A DNA stretch of 64,000 nt from Pseudomonas fragi (GTDB lineage: Bacteria > Pseudomonadota > Gammaproteobacteria > Pseudomonadales > Pseudomonadaceae). A program made the translations under genes and the position numbers. The notes under the pieces are model-generated. The model did no database searches. It was not told where the DNA came from and saw nothing but the letters and a program-made list of their open reading frames with translations. The stretch covers positions 4,548,501-4,612,500 of the forward strand of contig NZ_LT629783.1 in the NCBI RefSeq assembly GCF_900105835.1, written 5' to 3'. Shown here one piece after another: positions 44,292 to 52,958 of this stretch. Position 1 is the first letter of the stretch. Every line of letters begins with the position of its first letter.

Positions 44292-44320
44292 TTGCCAGAC
44301 TATAGGTCGCTCCGTAGAAT
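44292..44320 (+). promoter_or_regulatory. Sigma70 promoter of the tRNA array
   Basis: TTGCCA (-35) and TAGAAT (-10) are separated by exactly 17 bases and followed by the GC-rich discriminator GCGCGCC. This is the arrangement of stringently controlled stable-RNA promoters. The first tRNA starts 23 bases after the -10. Confidence 0.8.
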
Positions 44321-44342
44321 GCGCGCCACACCGAGAGTGAAA

Positions 44343-44418
44343 GGGTGATTAGCTCAGCTGGGAGAGCATCTGCCTTACAAGCAGAGGGTCGGCGGTTCGA
44401 TCCCGTCATCACCCACCA
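44343..44418 (+). tRNA. tRNA-Val (TAC), copy 1
   Basis: 76 bases with encoded CCA. The acceptor stem is GGGTGAT/ATCACCC, the anticodon loop CTTACAA carries TAC, and the T loop GTTCGATCC is normal. Identical to copies 2 and 3. Confidence 0.97.
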
Positions 44419-44437
44419 TTCGCTCACAGTGTTACGC

Positions 44438-44514
44438 GCAGCGGTAGTTCAGTCGGTTAGAATACCGGCCTGTCACGCCGGGGGTCGCGGGTTCGAGTCC
44501 CGTCCGCTGCGCCA
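44438..44514 (+). tRNA. tRNA-Asp (GTC), copy 1
   Basis: 77 bases with encoded CCA. The acceptor stem is GCAGCGG/CCGCTGC, the anticodon loop CTGTCAC carries GTC, and the T arm is GCGGGTTCGAGTCCCGT. Nineteen bases after tRNA-Val copy 1. Confidence 0.97.
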
Positions 44515-44733
44515 TTTTTAATACCATAAGCCCCTTGAACGCTTGTGGTTGGGATAAGCCCGCTAAATGCTGGTTTGCCCGAAAGGCTTCGGTTTGGCAG
44601 TTCGCTGCGAAATCAAAGATGCAGGGTGCTGGAAACGGCTGTTTTTACCAGGTTTTGAAAAAAACCAAAATAAAAACAACCACTTACACAAATAGTGTGA
44701 GAGAATGCGCCCCGCAACGAAAGTGAAGTAAAT

Positions 44734-44809
44734 GGGTGATTAGCTCAGCTGGGAGAGCATCTGCCTTACAAGCAGAGGGTCGGCGGTTCGATCCCGTCAT
44801 CACCCACCA
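44734..44809 (+). tRNA. tRNA-Val (TAC), copy 2
   Basis: Same sequence as copy 1. About 220 bases of spacer separate it from tRNA-Asp copy 1; the end of that spacer carries GAGAATGCGCCCCGC, which matches the -10/discriminator region of the first promoter, so this copy may have its own promoter. Confidence 0.97.
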
Positions 44810-44828
44810 CTTACTTTCAATGTTACGC

Positions 44829-44905
44829 GCAGCGGTAGTTCAGTCGGTTAGAATACCGGCCTGTCACGCCGGGGGTCGCGGGTTCGAGTCCCGTCCGCTG
44901 CGCCA
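44829..44905 (+). tRNA. tRNA-Asp (GTC), copy 2
   Basis: Same sequence as copy 1, 19 bases after tRNA-Val copy 2. A terminator follows at 44946. Confidence 0.97.
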
Positions 44906-44945
44906 TATTCTGAACACAAGCCCCTTGAACGCTTGTGATCAACAA

Positions 44946-44973
44946 AAAGCCTGCCTTGTGCAGGCTTTTTTGT
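44946..44973 (+). terminator. Intrinsic terminator after tRNA pair 2
   Basis: AAGCCTGC-CTTGT-GCAGGCTT followed by TTTTGTG. Confidence 0.88.
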
Positions 44974-45071
44974 GTGCGCAGGTTTTGTTTAATTAATAAA
45001 AACCTTAAATAAAACAAACACTTACATAAAAATTGTGAGACAATGCGCCCCGCAATGAGAGTGAAGTAAAA

Positions 45072-45147
45072 GGGTGATTAGCTCAGCTGGGAGAGCATCT
45101 GCCTTACAAGCAGAGGGTCGGCGGTTCGATCCCGTCATCACCCACCA
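45072..45147 (+). tRNA. tRNA-Val (TAC), copy 3
   Basis: Same sequence as copies 1 and 2. The leader repeats CACTTACA and ACAATGCGCCCCGCAA seen before copy 2, indicating duplication of the promoter together with the tRNA pair. Confidence 0.97.
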
Positions 45148-45166
45148 CTTACTCACAGTGTTACGC

Positions 45167-45243
45167 GCAGCGGTAGTTCAGTCGGTTAGAATACCGGCCT
45201 GTCACGCCGGGGGTCGCGGGTTCGAGTCCCGTCCGCTGCGCCA
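45167..45243 (+). tRNA. tRNA-Asp (GTC), copy 3
   Basis: Same sequence as copies 1 and 2, 19 bases after tRNA-Val copy 3. Confidence 0.97.
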
Positions 45244-45285
45244 TATTCCGATCACAGGCCCCTTGAACGTCTGTGATCAACAAAA

Positions 45286-45314
45286 AATCCTGCCATGTGC
45301 AGGCTTTTTTGTGC
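45286..45314 (+). terminator. Intrinsic terminator after tRNA pair 3
   Basis: ATCCTGC-CATGT-GCAGG followed by CTTTTTTGTG, almost the same as the terminator after pair 2. Confidence 0.85.
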
Positions 45315-45332
45315 GCGGGTGTTTTGTGGCGG

Positions 45333-45419
45333 GTGGGAGCGGGCTTGCTCGCGATAGCATCGACGCGTGCTTACTCAAGAGCCGCAGCGTTTGCATCGCG
45401 AGCAAGCCCGCTCCCACAG
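45333..45419. repeat. REP pair after the tRNA array
   Basis: GTGGGAGCGGGCTTGCTCGC and its inverted copy lie between the tRNA terminator and the end of the convergent siderophore receptor gene. Confidence 0.88.
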
Positions 45420-45434
45420 GTATTTTGCGTGGGT

Positions 45435-47840
45435 TTAGAAATCCCAGCGCGTGGTCACCATCACATTGCGCGGGTCGCCGTAGTACGACGAGTTATAGAA
45501 ACCGATATTGGTGTAGTACGACTTGTCGAACACGTTGTTCAGGTTGACCGTGGCCGACAGGTTTTTCGAGATCTGATAGCGCGCCATCAGATCAACCAGC
45601 CAGTACGGGTCCTGGGAGAATTTTTCCACGGTGCCGCCCTTGTTCCAGTTGGTCAGCATCTGCCAGCCGGTGCTCTGCCAGCGCACGCCACCGCCCAGGG
45701 TCAGTTTGTCCAGATCACCGGTCAGCTTGTAGCTGGTGTAGAGGTTGATCTGGTCTTCCGGCTCCCAGGTCGAAACCTTGGTGCCGCCCTGGTCACGGCT
45801 GACCTTGTGGGTGTAGCCCGCCTGCAATTGCCAGCCCGGCATCAGCTCACCGGAAATTTCCGCCTCGTAACCCTTGGTCGTGGCCTTGATACCTTTGTAG
45901 GCGTAGTCGATTTCCGGGTTGGTCGGATTGCCGTTGTAGGCCATGTCCGCTTCAGGGCGGTTGTCCTGATGCACTTCGAAGTACGCCAGGCTTGAGTTCA
46001 GACGACCGTCATAGAACTCGCCTTTCAGGCCCAGCTCATAGTTGGTGCCTTCGTCCGGTTCAAGCATCTTGTTGTTACGATCGCGGTAATACGTCTGCGG
46101 CAAAAAGATCTGCGTGTAGCTGGTATAGGCCGAGATATTGGGGGTGATGTCGTAGATCAGGGCGGCGTAGGGCAGCACTTTGCCGGTGTCCTTGGCCTGG
46201 CTGGTGCCGGTCACGTTGTAGTCGGCCACGCGGGTGCCCAGCATCAGCTTCAGGTCATCGGTCAGGCTGAAGCGACCGGTCATGTAGGTGCCGACCTGGC
46301 GCGTGGTTTCATCGTTGTAGGAGGTGACATTGCGCCAGTCCGGCTCCAGCGCTTCACCTTTCCAGTTGTAGTAGTCGTAGGCGTTGTTGACCATGTCGGC
46401 GTTGGTGTAGTCCTTGCCGGTCCAGTGCGACCTGGAGATCGAGCCGCCAACGACCAGTTCGTGTTCGCGCCCCAACAGGCTGAAAGGCCCGGTGGCAAAC
46501 AGGTCGCCGCTGTCGCTGACGTATTCGCCGGTGTACTTGCGCGCCAGGATCGGCGCCAGGCCGGTGGTCACGTTCGGGTCGAGGAGTGCGCCCAGTGGAG
46601 CGTTATAGCCGTTGATCTGGTGGTTGTACTGGCCTTTGACTACCCAGCCATTGTCGAAGTTGTGCTCCAGGGTCGAAAACACGGTGCGCGTGTACTGCTT
46701 CCAGCTGCTCCATTTGGTGCCGTTGTTGAACGAGCGCGGAGTGCTGATGCGCTCACCGGCGGAGTTGAACAGCGAGGCGCTGCCTGACCAGCTTGAGCCT
46801 TTGGGGTTGTTGTCCTGGTAGTCGGCACCCAGGGTGAGCAGGGTGTCGGGCGTCAGGTCCACTTCAAGGATGCCGTAATAGACCTCGCTGTCGCGCTTGT
46901 AATGATCCATGAACGAATGCTTGTCCTGATAGGCCGCCACGGCCCGGCCACGCACGTTGCCACTTTCGGTTAATGGCCCGCTGACATCGATTTCGGAGCG
47001 GTAGTTCTCCCAGGAGCCTGCGCCCACATCGATATGGGCCTTGAATTCACGGGTCGGCTTTTTGCGCACCATGTTGATGGTGCCGCCCGGGCCGCCTGCG
47101 CCGGTGAGCAATCCGGTTGCCCCCTTGAGGATCTCGACGCGGTCGTAAATCGCCGTGTCTGTCAGGGTGTGGCCGGCCGAGTACTGCGGGTCCTGCAGGA
47201 TGGGGATGCCGTCGTACTGGAAGTTCTTGATCGCAAAGCCGCGCGAGTAATAGCTGGTGCGGTCACTGTCGTAGGTGGCCACGGTGATGCCGGGGGTATG
47301 GCGCATCACATCGTCAATGGAGTTCATGCCGAAATCGTCCATCGCCTGGCGGGTCACCACGGAGATGGACTGCGGGGTTTCCTTGGGCGTCAGCACCATA
47401 CGTGTTGCGGTGGCGATGGAGCCTGGGGTGTAGGACCCGCTACCTTCGGTGATCGTCCCCAGTTGGTTGGCGCTGACCTGGGTGGCGCCCAATTCCAGGG
47501 CGCCGCCTGCTGCCGGCAGGGCGTCCAGCCTGTAGCCGTTGGTGCTTTTGACCACCGTGTAACCGCTGCCGCGCAACAAGGCTTCGAATCCGCCTTGTTC
47601 GTTGTAGGCACCATGCAGGCCGGGAGTCGACAAACCCTCCAGGTTGCTCGACTGGAAAATGATGGCTACGCCAGCCTGTTGTGCGAAGCGGTTAAGTGCG
47701 CTGCTCAGCGGGCCTGCCGGGATATCGTAGGTCTGCACGGCTGCTGTTTGCGCCTGGGCGGTAGCGGCGCAGGCCACACCAGCCGCCGAAGCAACGATCA
47801 AGTGAATCGCCAGCGTGAGCGGTTTGTAGGAGGTCAGCAT
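45435..47840 (-). CDS. TonB-dependent siderophore receptor with STN signalling domain
   Basis: An 801-residue outer-membrane receptor. After a signal peptide (to about residue 30) comes an STN/secretin-like domain (about 35-110: YDIPAGPLSSALNRFAQQAGVAI), which contacts the FecR-type regulator. The plug domain has KETPQSISVVTRQAMDDFG and ILKGATGLLTGAGGPGGTINMVRKKP. The barrel ends with the C-terminal Phe (VMVTTRWDF). It resembles FpvA/FoxA/FauA-like hydroxamate siderophore receptors; the ligand is not determined. With fecI and fecR genes upstream it forms a cell-surface signalling system, so its expression should rise with its own substrate under iron limitation. Confidence 0.93.
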   Translation of the reverse strand: MLTSYKPLTLAIHLIVASAAGVACAATAQAQTAAVQTYDIPAGPLSSALNRFAQQAGVAIIFQSSNLEGLSTPGLHGAYNEQGGFEALLRGSGYTVVKSTNGYRLDALPAAGGALELGATQVSANQLGTITEGSGSYTPGSIATATRMVLTPKETPQSISVVTRQAMDDFGMNSIDDVMRHTPGITVATYDSDRTSYYSRGFAIKNFQYDGIPILQDPQYSAGHTLTDTAIYDRVEILKGATGLLTGAGGPGGTINMVRKKPTREFKAHIDVGAGSWENYRSEIDVSGPLTESGNVRGRAVAAYQDKHSFMDHYKRDSEVYYGILEVDLTPDTLLTLGADYQDNNPKGSSWSGSASLFNSAGERISTPRSFNNGTKWSSWKQYTRTVFSTLEHNFDNGWVVKGQYNHQINGYNAPLGALLDPNVTTGLAPILARKYTGEYVSDSGDLFATGPFSLLGREHELVVGGSISRSHWTGKDYTNADMVNNAYDYYNWKGEALEPDWRNVTSYNDETTRQVGTYMTGRFSLTDDLKLMLGTRVADYNVTGTSQAKDTGKVLPYAALIYDITPNISAYTSYTQIFLPQTYYRDRNNKMLEPDEGTNYELGLKGEFYDGRLNSSLAYFEVHQDNRPEADMAYNGNPTNPEIDYAYKGIKATTKGYEAEISGELMPGWQLQAGYTHKVSRDQGGTKVSTWEPEDQINLYTSYKLTGDLDKLTLGGGVRWQSTGWQMLTNWNKGGTVEKFSQDPYWLVDLMARYQISKNLSATVNLNNVFDKSYYTNIGFYNSSYYGDPRNVMVTTRWDF

Positions 47841-47917
47841 GGAAGACGTAGTCCTTTATGAGTCGTTGTTACCTACCTTGACGGTTGACTCGAAAAAAGC
47901 GGAACGAATGGGAATTA

Positions 47918-48904
47918 TTATTTTTTGGCCGGTTGCAGCTGACTGATGACGATCAGCCACGGTGTGTACGTGTTGATCTGCAGGGGTAGGGTGTCAGCGA
48001 TCAGTTGCAGCGCCCGGTCGGTGTCGTCCAGGGGCAGCACGGCCGAGACGCGCAAGTGGGCCAGGGCAGTGCGATCAAACTGCAGGTGGCCGCGTCGATG
48101 GCGGGAAATTTCATCAAGAACTTCAGGCAATGGCTGGTTCTCAACCACCAGTTGATGACGCTCCCAGGCCTGGTTGATGCTGGCCGGTGAGACGCTGCCA
48201 GCGAGTTCCACCGAGTCGCGGTGGATCAATGCCCGCGAGCCTGCAGCCACTTCCAGGGTTTGCTGCTCGTTGGCGCTCTGCGCCGCGACACGGGATTGCA
48301 GCATGCTCAAGACCGTCGTGTCGCCCTGGCGCTTGACCACGAAACGGGTGCCCAGGGCGCGCATGCTGCCTTGCGCGGTTTGCACAAAGAAAGGTCTGGT
48401 GCTGTCGTGGGCAACTTCAACCAGCACTTCACCCTGGAGCAATTCGATGCGGCGTTCCTGAGCATTAAAATGCACGTTAACTGCGCTGGTACCGCTGAGG
48501 GTGATGGTCGAGTTGTCGGCCAGGCGCTGCGTTTTCCAGTCGTTGGGGCCGGTACTGATATCGGCCATCCATTGCGCGGGGTAATGGCTTTTGAGAAGCA
48601 GGGTAACCGGCAGGGCCAGACAGCCTGCAATCAGCAGTGCGCGCAGGGCCTGTTTGCGTCGGGTTACGGCTTTACGCCCGGCGAATGCGGCGTTGAGCGC
48701 CGCTTTGGCCGGCACCGATTGCTGGCGCAAGGCCTGCAGGCGGTTGATGACATCCTGCATGCGCAGGGCGGCGGCGGCGTGTTGCGGGCTTTGTTGCTTC
48801 CAGCGCTCGAACTCCAGGCGCAAGCCCTCGCTGAAGCCTTCTTCGTGCAGGCGAAGGATCCATTCGGCGGCTTGTTCGTCTATTGATTCGGGCTGTTCGG
48901 GCAT
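47918..48904 (-). CDS. FecR-family transmembrane sigma-factor regulator
   Basis: A 328-residue regulator. The cytoplasmic N-terminal part (about 1-85) has the FecR-N pattern DEQAAEWILRLHEEGFSEGLRLEFERWKQQSPQHAAAL, one membrane helix follows at about 87-107 (LIAGCLALPVTLLL), and the periplasmic FecR domain (about 125-250) has TLSGTSAVNVHFNAQERRIELLQGEV. The C-terminal STN-like end (about 255-328) contacts the receptor. It begins 6 bases after the sigma-factor gene. It transmits the receptor signal to the sigma factor and may also act as an anti-sigma factor. Confidence 0.92.
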   Translation of the reverse strand: MPEQPESIDEQAAEWILRLHEEGFSEGLRLEFERWKQQSPQHAAAALRMQDVINRLQALRQQSVPAKAALNAAFAGRKAVTRRKQALRALLIAGCLALPVTLLLKSHYPAQWMADISTGPNDWKTQRLADNSTITLSGTSAVNVHFNAQERRIELLQGEVLVEVAHDSTRPFFVQTAQGSMRALGTRFVVKRQGDTTVLSMLQSRVAAQSANEQQTLEVAAGSRALIHRDSVELAGSVSPASINQAWERHQLVVENQPLPEVLDEISRHRRGHLQFDRTALAHLRVSAVLPLDDTDRALQLIADTLPLQINTYTPWLIVISQLQPAKK

Positions 48905-48910
48905 GCGGGC

Positions 48911-49429
48911 TCAGGTGTTCAGGCTATGGCTGCAATGCAGCAGGGCCTGGATCAGGTACTTGCGCACGGTGCGGTCAGACAGGCCCAGTTGCCGGGCGAT
49001 TTCGCACTGGGTCAGGCCGTCCAGGTAATACAGCACAAAGGCCTGGCGTGCCTTTTCCTGCATGCCTTCGAGAATAAAGGCGATCTGCTCCAGGGCTTCC
49101 AGGGTGGTGAGAATCTGCTCCGGCGACTGAAAACCTTCGAGGGCTTCGGCGGTCAGGGCCAGTTCTTGCAGATAGGCGTTTTCTATCTGTTTGCGGCGCA
49201 CCTGATCGATGATGAGCCTGCGTGCTGTAGTGCTCAAAAAGGCCCGGGGCTCGCGCAGGGTGGCGACCGACTCGCGGGCATTGAGGATTCGGGCGAAGGT
49301 GTCCTGGGCCAGATCGGCGGCATTGTGCGCGCAACCGAGTTTTCTGCGCAGCCAGCCAAATAGCCAGCCATGATGCTCGCAGTACAGGTCAGTAATAGCG
49401 CTCTGGTAGGACGGTTCACCCGAAGCCAT
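48911..49429 (-). CDS. ECF sigma factor, FecI type
   Basis: A 172-residue extracytoplasmic-function sigma factor. Region 2 contains GWLFGWLRRKLGCAHNAADLAQDTFARIL and LREPRAFLSTTARRLIIDQVRRK, and region 4 contains ARQAFVLYYLDGLTQCEIARQLGLSDRTVRKYLIQAL. It should direct RNA polymerase to the receptor promoter in the 47841-47917 gap and possibly its own. A Fur-box-like palindrome lies about 20 bases upstream of the ATG, tying the system to iron. Confidence 0.93.
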   Translation of the reverse strand: MASGEPSYQSAITDLYCEHHGWLFGWLRRKLGCAHNAADLAQDTFARILNARESVATLREPRAFLSTTARRLIIDQVRRKQIENAYLQELALTAEALEGFQSPEQILTTLEALEQIAFILEGMQEKARQAFVLYYLDGLTQCEIARQLGLSDRTVRKYLIQALLHCSHSLNT

Positions 49430-49449
49430 AGGACTTTGCCTAAACGTTA

Positions 49450-49473
49450 TTGAGAATAATTACCAATTCTCAA
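49450..49473. promoter_or_regulatory. Fur-box-like palindrome
   Basis: TTGAGAAT and ATTCTCAA are exact complements around AATTACCA, giving a 24-base palindrome that resembles the Fur consensus (GATAAT repeats in alternating orientation). It sits 20 bases before the FecI-type start codon. Confidence 0.75.
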
Positions 49474-49529
49474 CGAAAGTCCGGGGTAAACGCAAGGCGG
49501 GCGATGAAATGCTACGGTCACTTACAACT

Positions 49530-49615
49530 GTAGGAGCGGGCTTGCTCGCGATGGGGCGCATCGGTGTGGCAGTTACACCGCGTTGTATCCATCGCGAGCA
49601 AGCCCGCTCCCACAG
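49530..49615. repeat. REP pair between the ECF operon and cysH
   Basis: TGTAGGAGCGGGCTTGCTCG and the inverted CGAGCAAGCCCGCTCCCACA; the left arm has one changed base (TAGGAG for TGGGAG). Confidence 0.85.
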
Positions 49616-49633
49616 GGTTTGGAGGCGGGCGTT

Positions 49634-50368
49634 TTAGTTCTTCGCGATTAAGTTGCCGGCATGCAGGCCGCATTCTTTTTGCGTGGCTTCTTCCCACCAC
49701 CAGCGGCCTTCGCGCTCGTGCTGGTTGGGCAGTACCGGGCGGGTGCAGGGCTCGCAGCCGATGCTGATAAAGCCGCGCTCATGCAGGCTGTTGTAAGGCA
49801 GCTCCAGCATGCGGATATAGCCCCACACTTCCTCGCTGGTCATCTGTGCCAGCGGGTTGAACTTGTACAGCGTGCGCTCGGGTGTGGAGAACGCGCCGTC
49901 GATTTCCACAGCGGCTACCTGGCTGCGGGTGCCGGGGCTCTGGTCGCGGCGCTGGCCGGTGGCCCAGGCCTTGACCGTCGACAGCTTGCGTCGCAACGGT
50001 TCGATCTTGCGGATGCCGCAGCATTCGCCGTGGCCGTCCTTGTAGAAGCTGAACAGGCCTTTTTCCTTGACGAACGGTTCGAGCTTGCTTTGATCCGGCG
50101 AGATTAGTTCGATCTGGATCTTGTAGTGCTCGCGTACCTGTTCGATAAACCGGTAGGTCTCGGGGTGCAGGCGGCCGGTGTCGAGGCTGAACACCTTGAC
50201 GTTCTTGTTGAGCTTCCAGGCCATGTCCACCAGCACCACATCTTCGGCGCCGCTGAAGGAGATCCAGAGTTCGTCGCCAAAGTGTTCAAAGGCGAGTTTG
50301 AGTATGTCTTGCGGGGACTTGCTGGCGTATGTCGCGGCGAGTTCAGCGACGTCAAACGGATGGCTCAT
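49634..50368 (-). CDS. cysH: Adenylylsulfate (APS) reductase, [4Fe-4S] type
   Basis: Reduces activated sulfate to sulfite with thioredoxin. The 244-residue protein has the P-loop-like [15 protein letters not shown] and [11 protein letters not shown]. The Cys pairs that bind a [4Fe-4S] cluster are present: Cys116-Cys117 (GECCGIRK) and Cys205 and Cys208 (GCEPCTRPV). The catalytic cysteine is Cys233 in KECGLH. These extra cysteines show that it uses adenylylsulfate rather than PAPS, the usual Pseudomonas type. It is near but not co-directional with cysM. A 68-base gap separates it from pabB on the same strand. Confidence 0.95.
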   Translation of the reverse strand: MSHPFDVAELAATYASKSPQDILKLAFEHFGDELWISFSGAEDVVLVDMAWKLNKNVKVFSLDTGRLHPETYRFIEQVREHYKIQIELISPDQSKLEPFVKEKGLFSFYKDGHGECCGIRKIEPLRRKLSTVKAWATGQRRDQSPGTRSQVAAVEIDGAFSTPERTLYKFNPLAQMTSEEVWGYIRMLELPYNSLHERGFISIGCEPCTRPVLPNQHEREGRWWWEEATQKECGLHAGNLIAKN

Positions 50369-50436
50369 CAGGCGGCTTCCTGCAGTGAATGGCGCTGGGC
50401 GCTCTCTAGTGGCGTGATCTTAGCAAAAAGCGCGGG

Positions 50437-51780
50437 CTACAGGGTTTGCAGCGTATCGAGCAGTACCTTCACTTTGGTGATCGATTCCTGGTATTCGTCC
50501 TGCCAGTCGGAGTCGGCCACAATGCCGCCACCGCCCCAGCAACTGACGCGCCCGTCCTTGACCAGCAGGCTGCGGATGGCGATGGAACTGTCCATTTCGC
50601 CGCGAACGTCGAGGTATAGCAATGAGCCGCAGTAGAGGCTGCGGCGTGTGGGTTCCAGTTCGTCGATGATCTGCATGGCGCGGATCTTGGGAGCCCCGGT
50701 AATCGAGCCGCCGGGAAAGCTGTCGCCAATCAGGTCCAGGGCGTCCTTGCCGTCAGCCAGTTCGCCGACAACGCTGCTGACCAGGTGATGAACGTTGGGG
50801 TAGCTTTCGAGGGTGAACAGTTGCGGTACGCGCACCGAGCCGGTGCGGCAGGTGCGGCCCAGGTCATTGCGCAACAAGTCGACGATCATCAGGTTCTCTG
50901 CGCGATCCTTGGCGCTGGCCAGCAGTTCGGCGGCGTTGGCTGCGTCTTCGGCGCTGTTCTTGCCCCGTGGCCGGGTGCCTTTAATCGGCCGGGTTTCTAC
51001 CTGATGGTGGCTGACCCGAACAAAGCGCTCGGGGGACAGGCTCAAAATGGTGTTGTCGTCCGCCAGGCTCATAAACCCGGAAAAAGGCGTCGGGCAGGCC
51101 TGGCGCAGGGCGCAATAGGCGGTCCAGGCATCACCTTCGCACTGCGCGCTAAAGCGCTGGGTGTAGTTGACCTGATAACAGTCGCCCGCCTGGATGTAGT
51201 CGTGGATCTTGCTCAAAGCCTGTTGGTACTGGCTGGCGCTGATATCCGGCTGCATCGGCTGCTTGAGGGAGAACGGCCCATTGAGCTGCGGTGCGGGCTG
51301 GCTAAACAGCTGGATCAGGCGATCGCGTTGCGCGGGTTCAAGGCTTGGGTGAAACACCAATTGGCTGGTGGCTGCCTGGTGGTCCGTGATCAGTGCCCAG
51401 GCATACAGACCCAGTCGCGCATCCGGCAGGTGCAGGTCATCCAGGGCGTGGGCTGGCAGCTGTTCGAGTTGTCGGCCAAAGTCATAACTCAGGTAGCCGA
51501 TCAGGCCGCCCGCGAAGGGTAATTCGTAAGCGTCGGGCAGGGTGGCGTTGCCCAGTTGCTGGAGGCTGTTACGCAGGCGCTGCAAAAATGCTGGCCCTGA
51601 TTCGTCTTTGTTCATGGCCAGCTCTGCCTGTGGCCATGCGCTCATCAGGTCATAACGGCCACGGTCGGCAGTCGGGCGGCCGCTGTCGAGCAGCACGGCG
51701 CCGGGGGCGTGACGAATCACCGCAAAATAGTCGGCAGGGTTGGCGAGGTAGGGCAGCGGGTAAACGGAGCAGGTGAGCAT
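50437..51780 (-). CDS. pabB: Aminodeoxychorismate synthase component I
   Basis: Makes 4-amino-4-deoxychorismate for folate synthesis, with a glutaminase partner (PabA) not in this window. The 447-residue protein belongs to the chorismate-binding family: QALSKIHDYIQAGDCYQVNY, FSGFMSLADDNTILSLSPERFV, ETRPIKGTRPRG, AENLMIVDLLRNDLGR and the C-terminal FPGGSITGAPKIRAMQII. The start is placed at 51780 (MLTCSVYPLPY) by analogy with other PabB; an in-frame ATG at 51798 would add six residues. Neither has a clear ribosome site. Confidence 0.92.
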   Translation of the reverse strand: MLTCSVYPLPYLANPADYFAVIRHAPGAVLLDSGRPTADRGRYDLMSAWPQAELAMNKDESGPAFLQRLRNSLQQLGNATLPDAYELPFAGGLIGYLSYDFGRQLEQLPAHALDDLHLPDARLGLYAWALITDHQAATSQLVFHPSLEPAQRDRLIQLFSQPAPQLNGPFSLKQPMQPDISASQYQQALSKIHDYIQAGDCYQVNYTQRFSAQCEGDAWTAYCALRQACPTPFSGFMSLADDNTILSLSPERFVRVSHHQVETRPIKGTRPRGKNSAEDAANAAELLASAKDRAENLMIVDLLRNDLGRTCRTGSVRVPQLFTLESYPNVHHLVSSVVGELADGKDALDLIGDSFPGGSITGAPKIRAMQIIDELEPTRRSLYCGSLLYLDVRGEMDSSIAIRSLLVKDGRVSCWGGGGIVADSDWQDEYQESITKVKVLLDTLQTL

Positions 51781-51877
51781 GCGCAGCAAATCAGCCATCG
51801 GAGCGGGGGGCTGATTGTAGTCCTGTGCAGGGCAGCAAATCTATGTAGCTTGTGGGAACTGTGACAGCTGTTGGAGC

Positions 51878-51965
51878 TGTGGGAGCGGGCTTGCTCGCGA
51901 TGGATACGACGCGGTTTAGCAGGAAAACCGAGTTGACAGCATCGCGAGCAAGCCCGCTCCCACAG
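51878..51965. repeat. REP pair between pabB and the ATP-grasp gene
   Basis: TGTGGGAGCGGGCTTGCTCG and its inverted copy. It ends 10 bases before the stop codon of the ATP-grasp gene and is thus downstream of that operon. Confidence 0.88.
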
Positions 51966-51974
51966 GTTTTTGGC

Positions 51975-52958
51975 TTACTCGGGCTGGTGAATATGCCCAA
52001 AAAGCTCCTGGGCAAAGCGCACGCGCTCTTCCGGGGTTTCGGTGATGCCTTTGGCGGCCAGTTCTTCAAGGTGTGCTTCGACTGCGTGGGTGCGCAGGGT
52101 CAGGCCGCAATCGTTGGCAATCTGGATATTCAGCCCCGGACGGGCGTTGAGCTCCAGGATCAGCGGGCCTTTGTCCTGGTCGAGGACCATGTCCACGCCG
52201 ATATAGCCCAGGCCGCACAACTCGTAGCAACCGGCCGCCAGCTTCATGAAACCGTCCCAGTTGGGCAGTTGCACGCCGTCCACCGCGTTGGTGGTGTCGG
52301 GGTGTTTGCTGATGATGTTGTTCAGCCAGGTGCCGCGCAGGGTCAAGCCGGTGGCCAGGTCGACGCCAACACCGATGGCACCCTGGTGCAGGTTGGCCTT
52401 GCCGCCCGATTGACGGGTCGGCAAGCGCAGCATGGCCATTACCGGGTAGCCCATCAGCACGATAATGCGGATATCCGGCACACCTTCGTAGCTGATGCTT
52501 TTGAAGATCTGGTCCGGGGTAACCCGGTACTCGATCAGCGCGCGGTCACGGTGGCCGCCCAGGGAATACAGGCCGGTGAGGATGCTGGAAATCTGATGCT
52601 CGATCTCTTCGTGGCTGATGATCTTGCCCGAGACCGTGCGAAACCGGTCTTCGAAGCGATCCGCAATCACCAGGATGCCGTCACCGCCCGCACCTTGCGC
52701 GGGCTTGATCACGAAGTCGCTGCGACCACCGATGATTTCATCGAGCTTGTCGATTTCCTTTTCGGTGGAAATCACCCCGTACATTTCCGGCACATGAATG
52801 CCGGCCTTGATCGCGCGTTCCTTGGTGATGATCTTGTCATCCACAATCGGATACAGGCTGCGTTTGTTGTACTTGAGTACGTAGTCCGCATTGCGCCGAT
52901 TGATGCCCATGATGCCCCTGGCTTCCAGGGCCTTCCAGGTCTTCCAGAAGCCAAACAT
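51975..52958 (-). CDS. RimK-related ATP-grasp ligase (alpha-L-glutamate ligase-like)
   Basis: A 327-residue ATP-grasp enzyme. The ATP-binding part includes RSDFVIKPAQGAGGDGILVI (about 80-100), the lid region ALIEYRVTPDQIF, and the metal site LILELNARPGLNIQIAN near residue 265. The family joins an amino acid to a carboxyl group of an unknown acceptor; RimK itself adds glutamate to ribosomal protein S6. The N terminus MGINRRNADYVLKYNKRSLYP is specific to this subgroup. The start shares one base with the upstream stop. It is the last gene of a three-gene unit with a membrane protein and a retropepsin-like protease. Confidence 0.88.
   Translation of the reverse strand: MFGFWKTWKALEARGIMGINRRNADYVLKYNKRSLYPIVDDKIITKERAIKAGIHVPEMYGVISTEKEIDKLDEIIGGRSDFVIKPAQGAGGDGILVIADRFEDRFRTVSGKIISHEEIEHQISSILTGLYSLGGHRDRALIEYRVTPDQIFKSISYEGVPDIRIIVLMGYPVMAMLRLPTRQSGGKANLHQGAIGVGVDLATGLTLRGTWLNNIISKHPDTTNAVDGVQLPNWDGFMKLAAGCYELCGLGYIGVDMVLDQDKGPLILELNARPGLNIQIANDCGLTLRTHAVEAHLEELAAKGITETPEERVRFAQELFGHIHQPE

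Noticed and set aside
44736..44996. Open frame across tRNA pair 2, and a similar one at 45074-45547
   Set aside because: The frames only read through tRNA genes and spacers. The near-identical translation results from identical tRNA copies.
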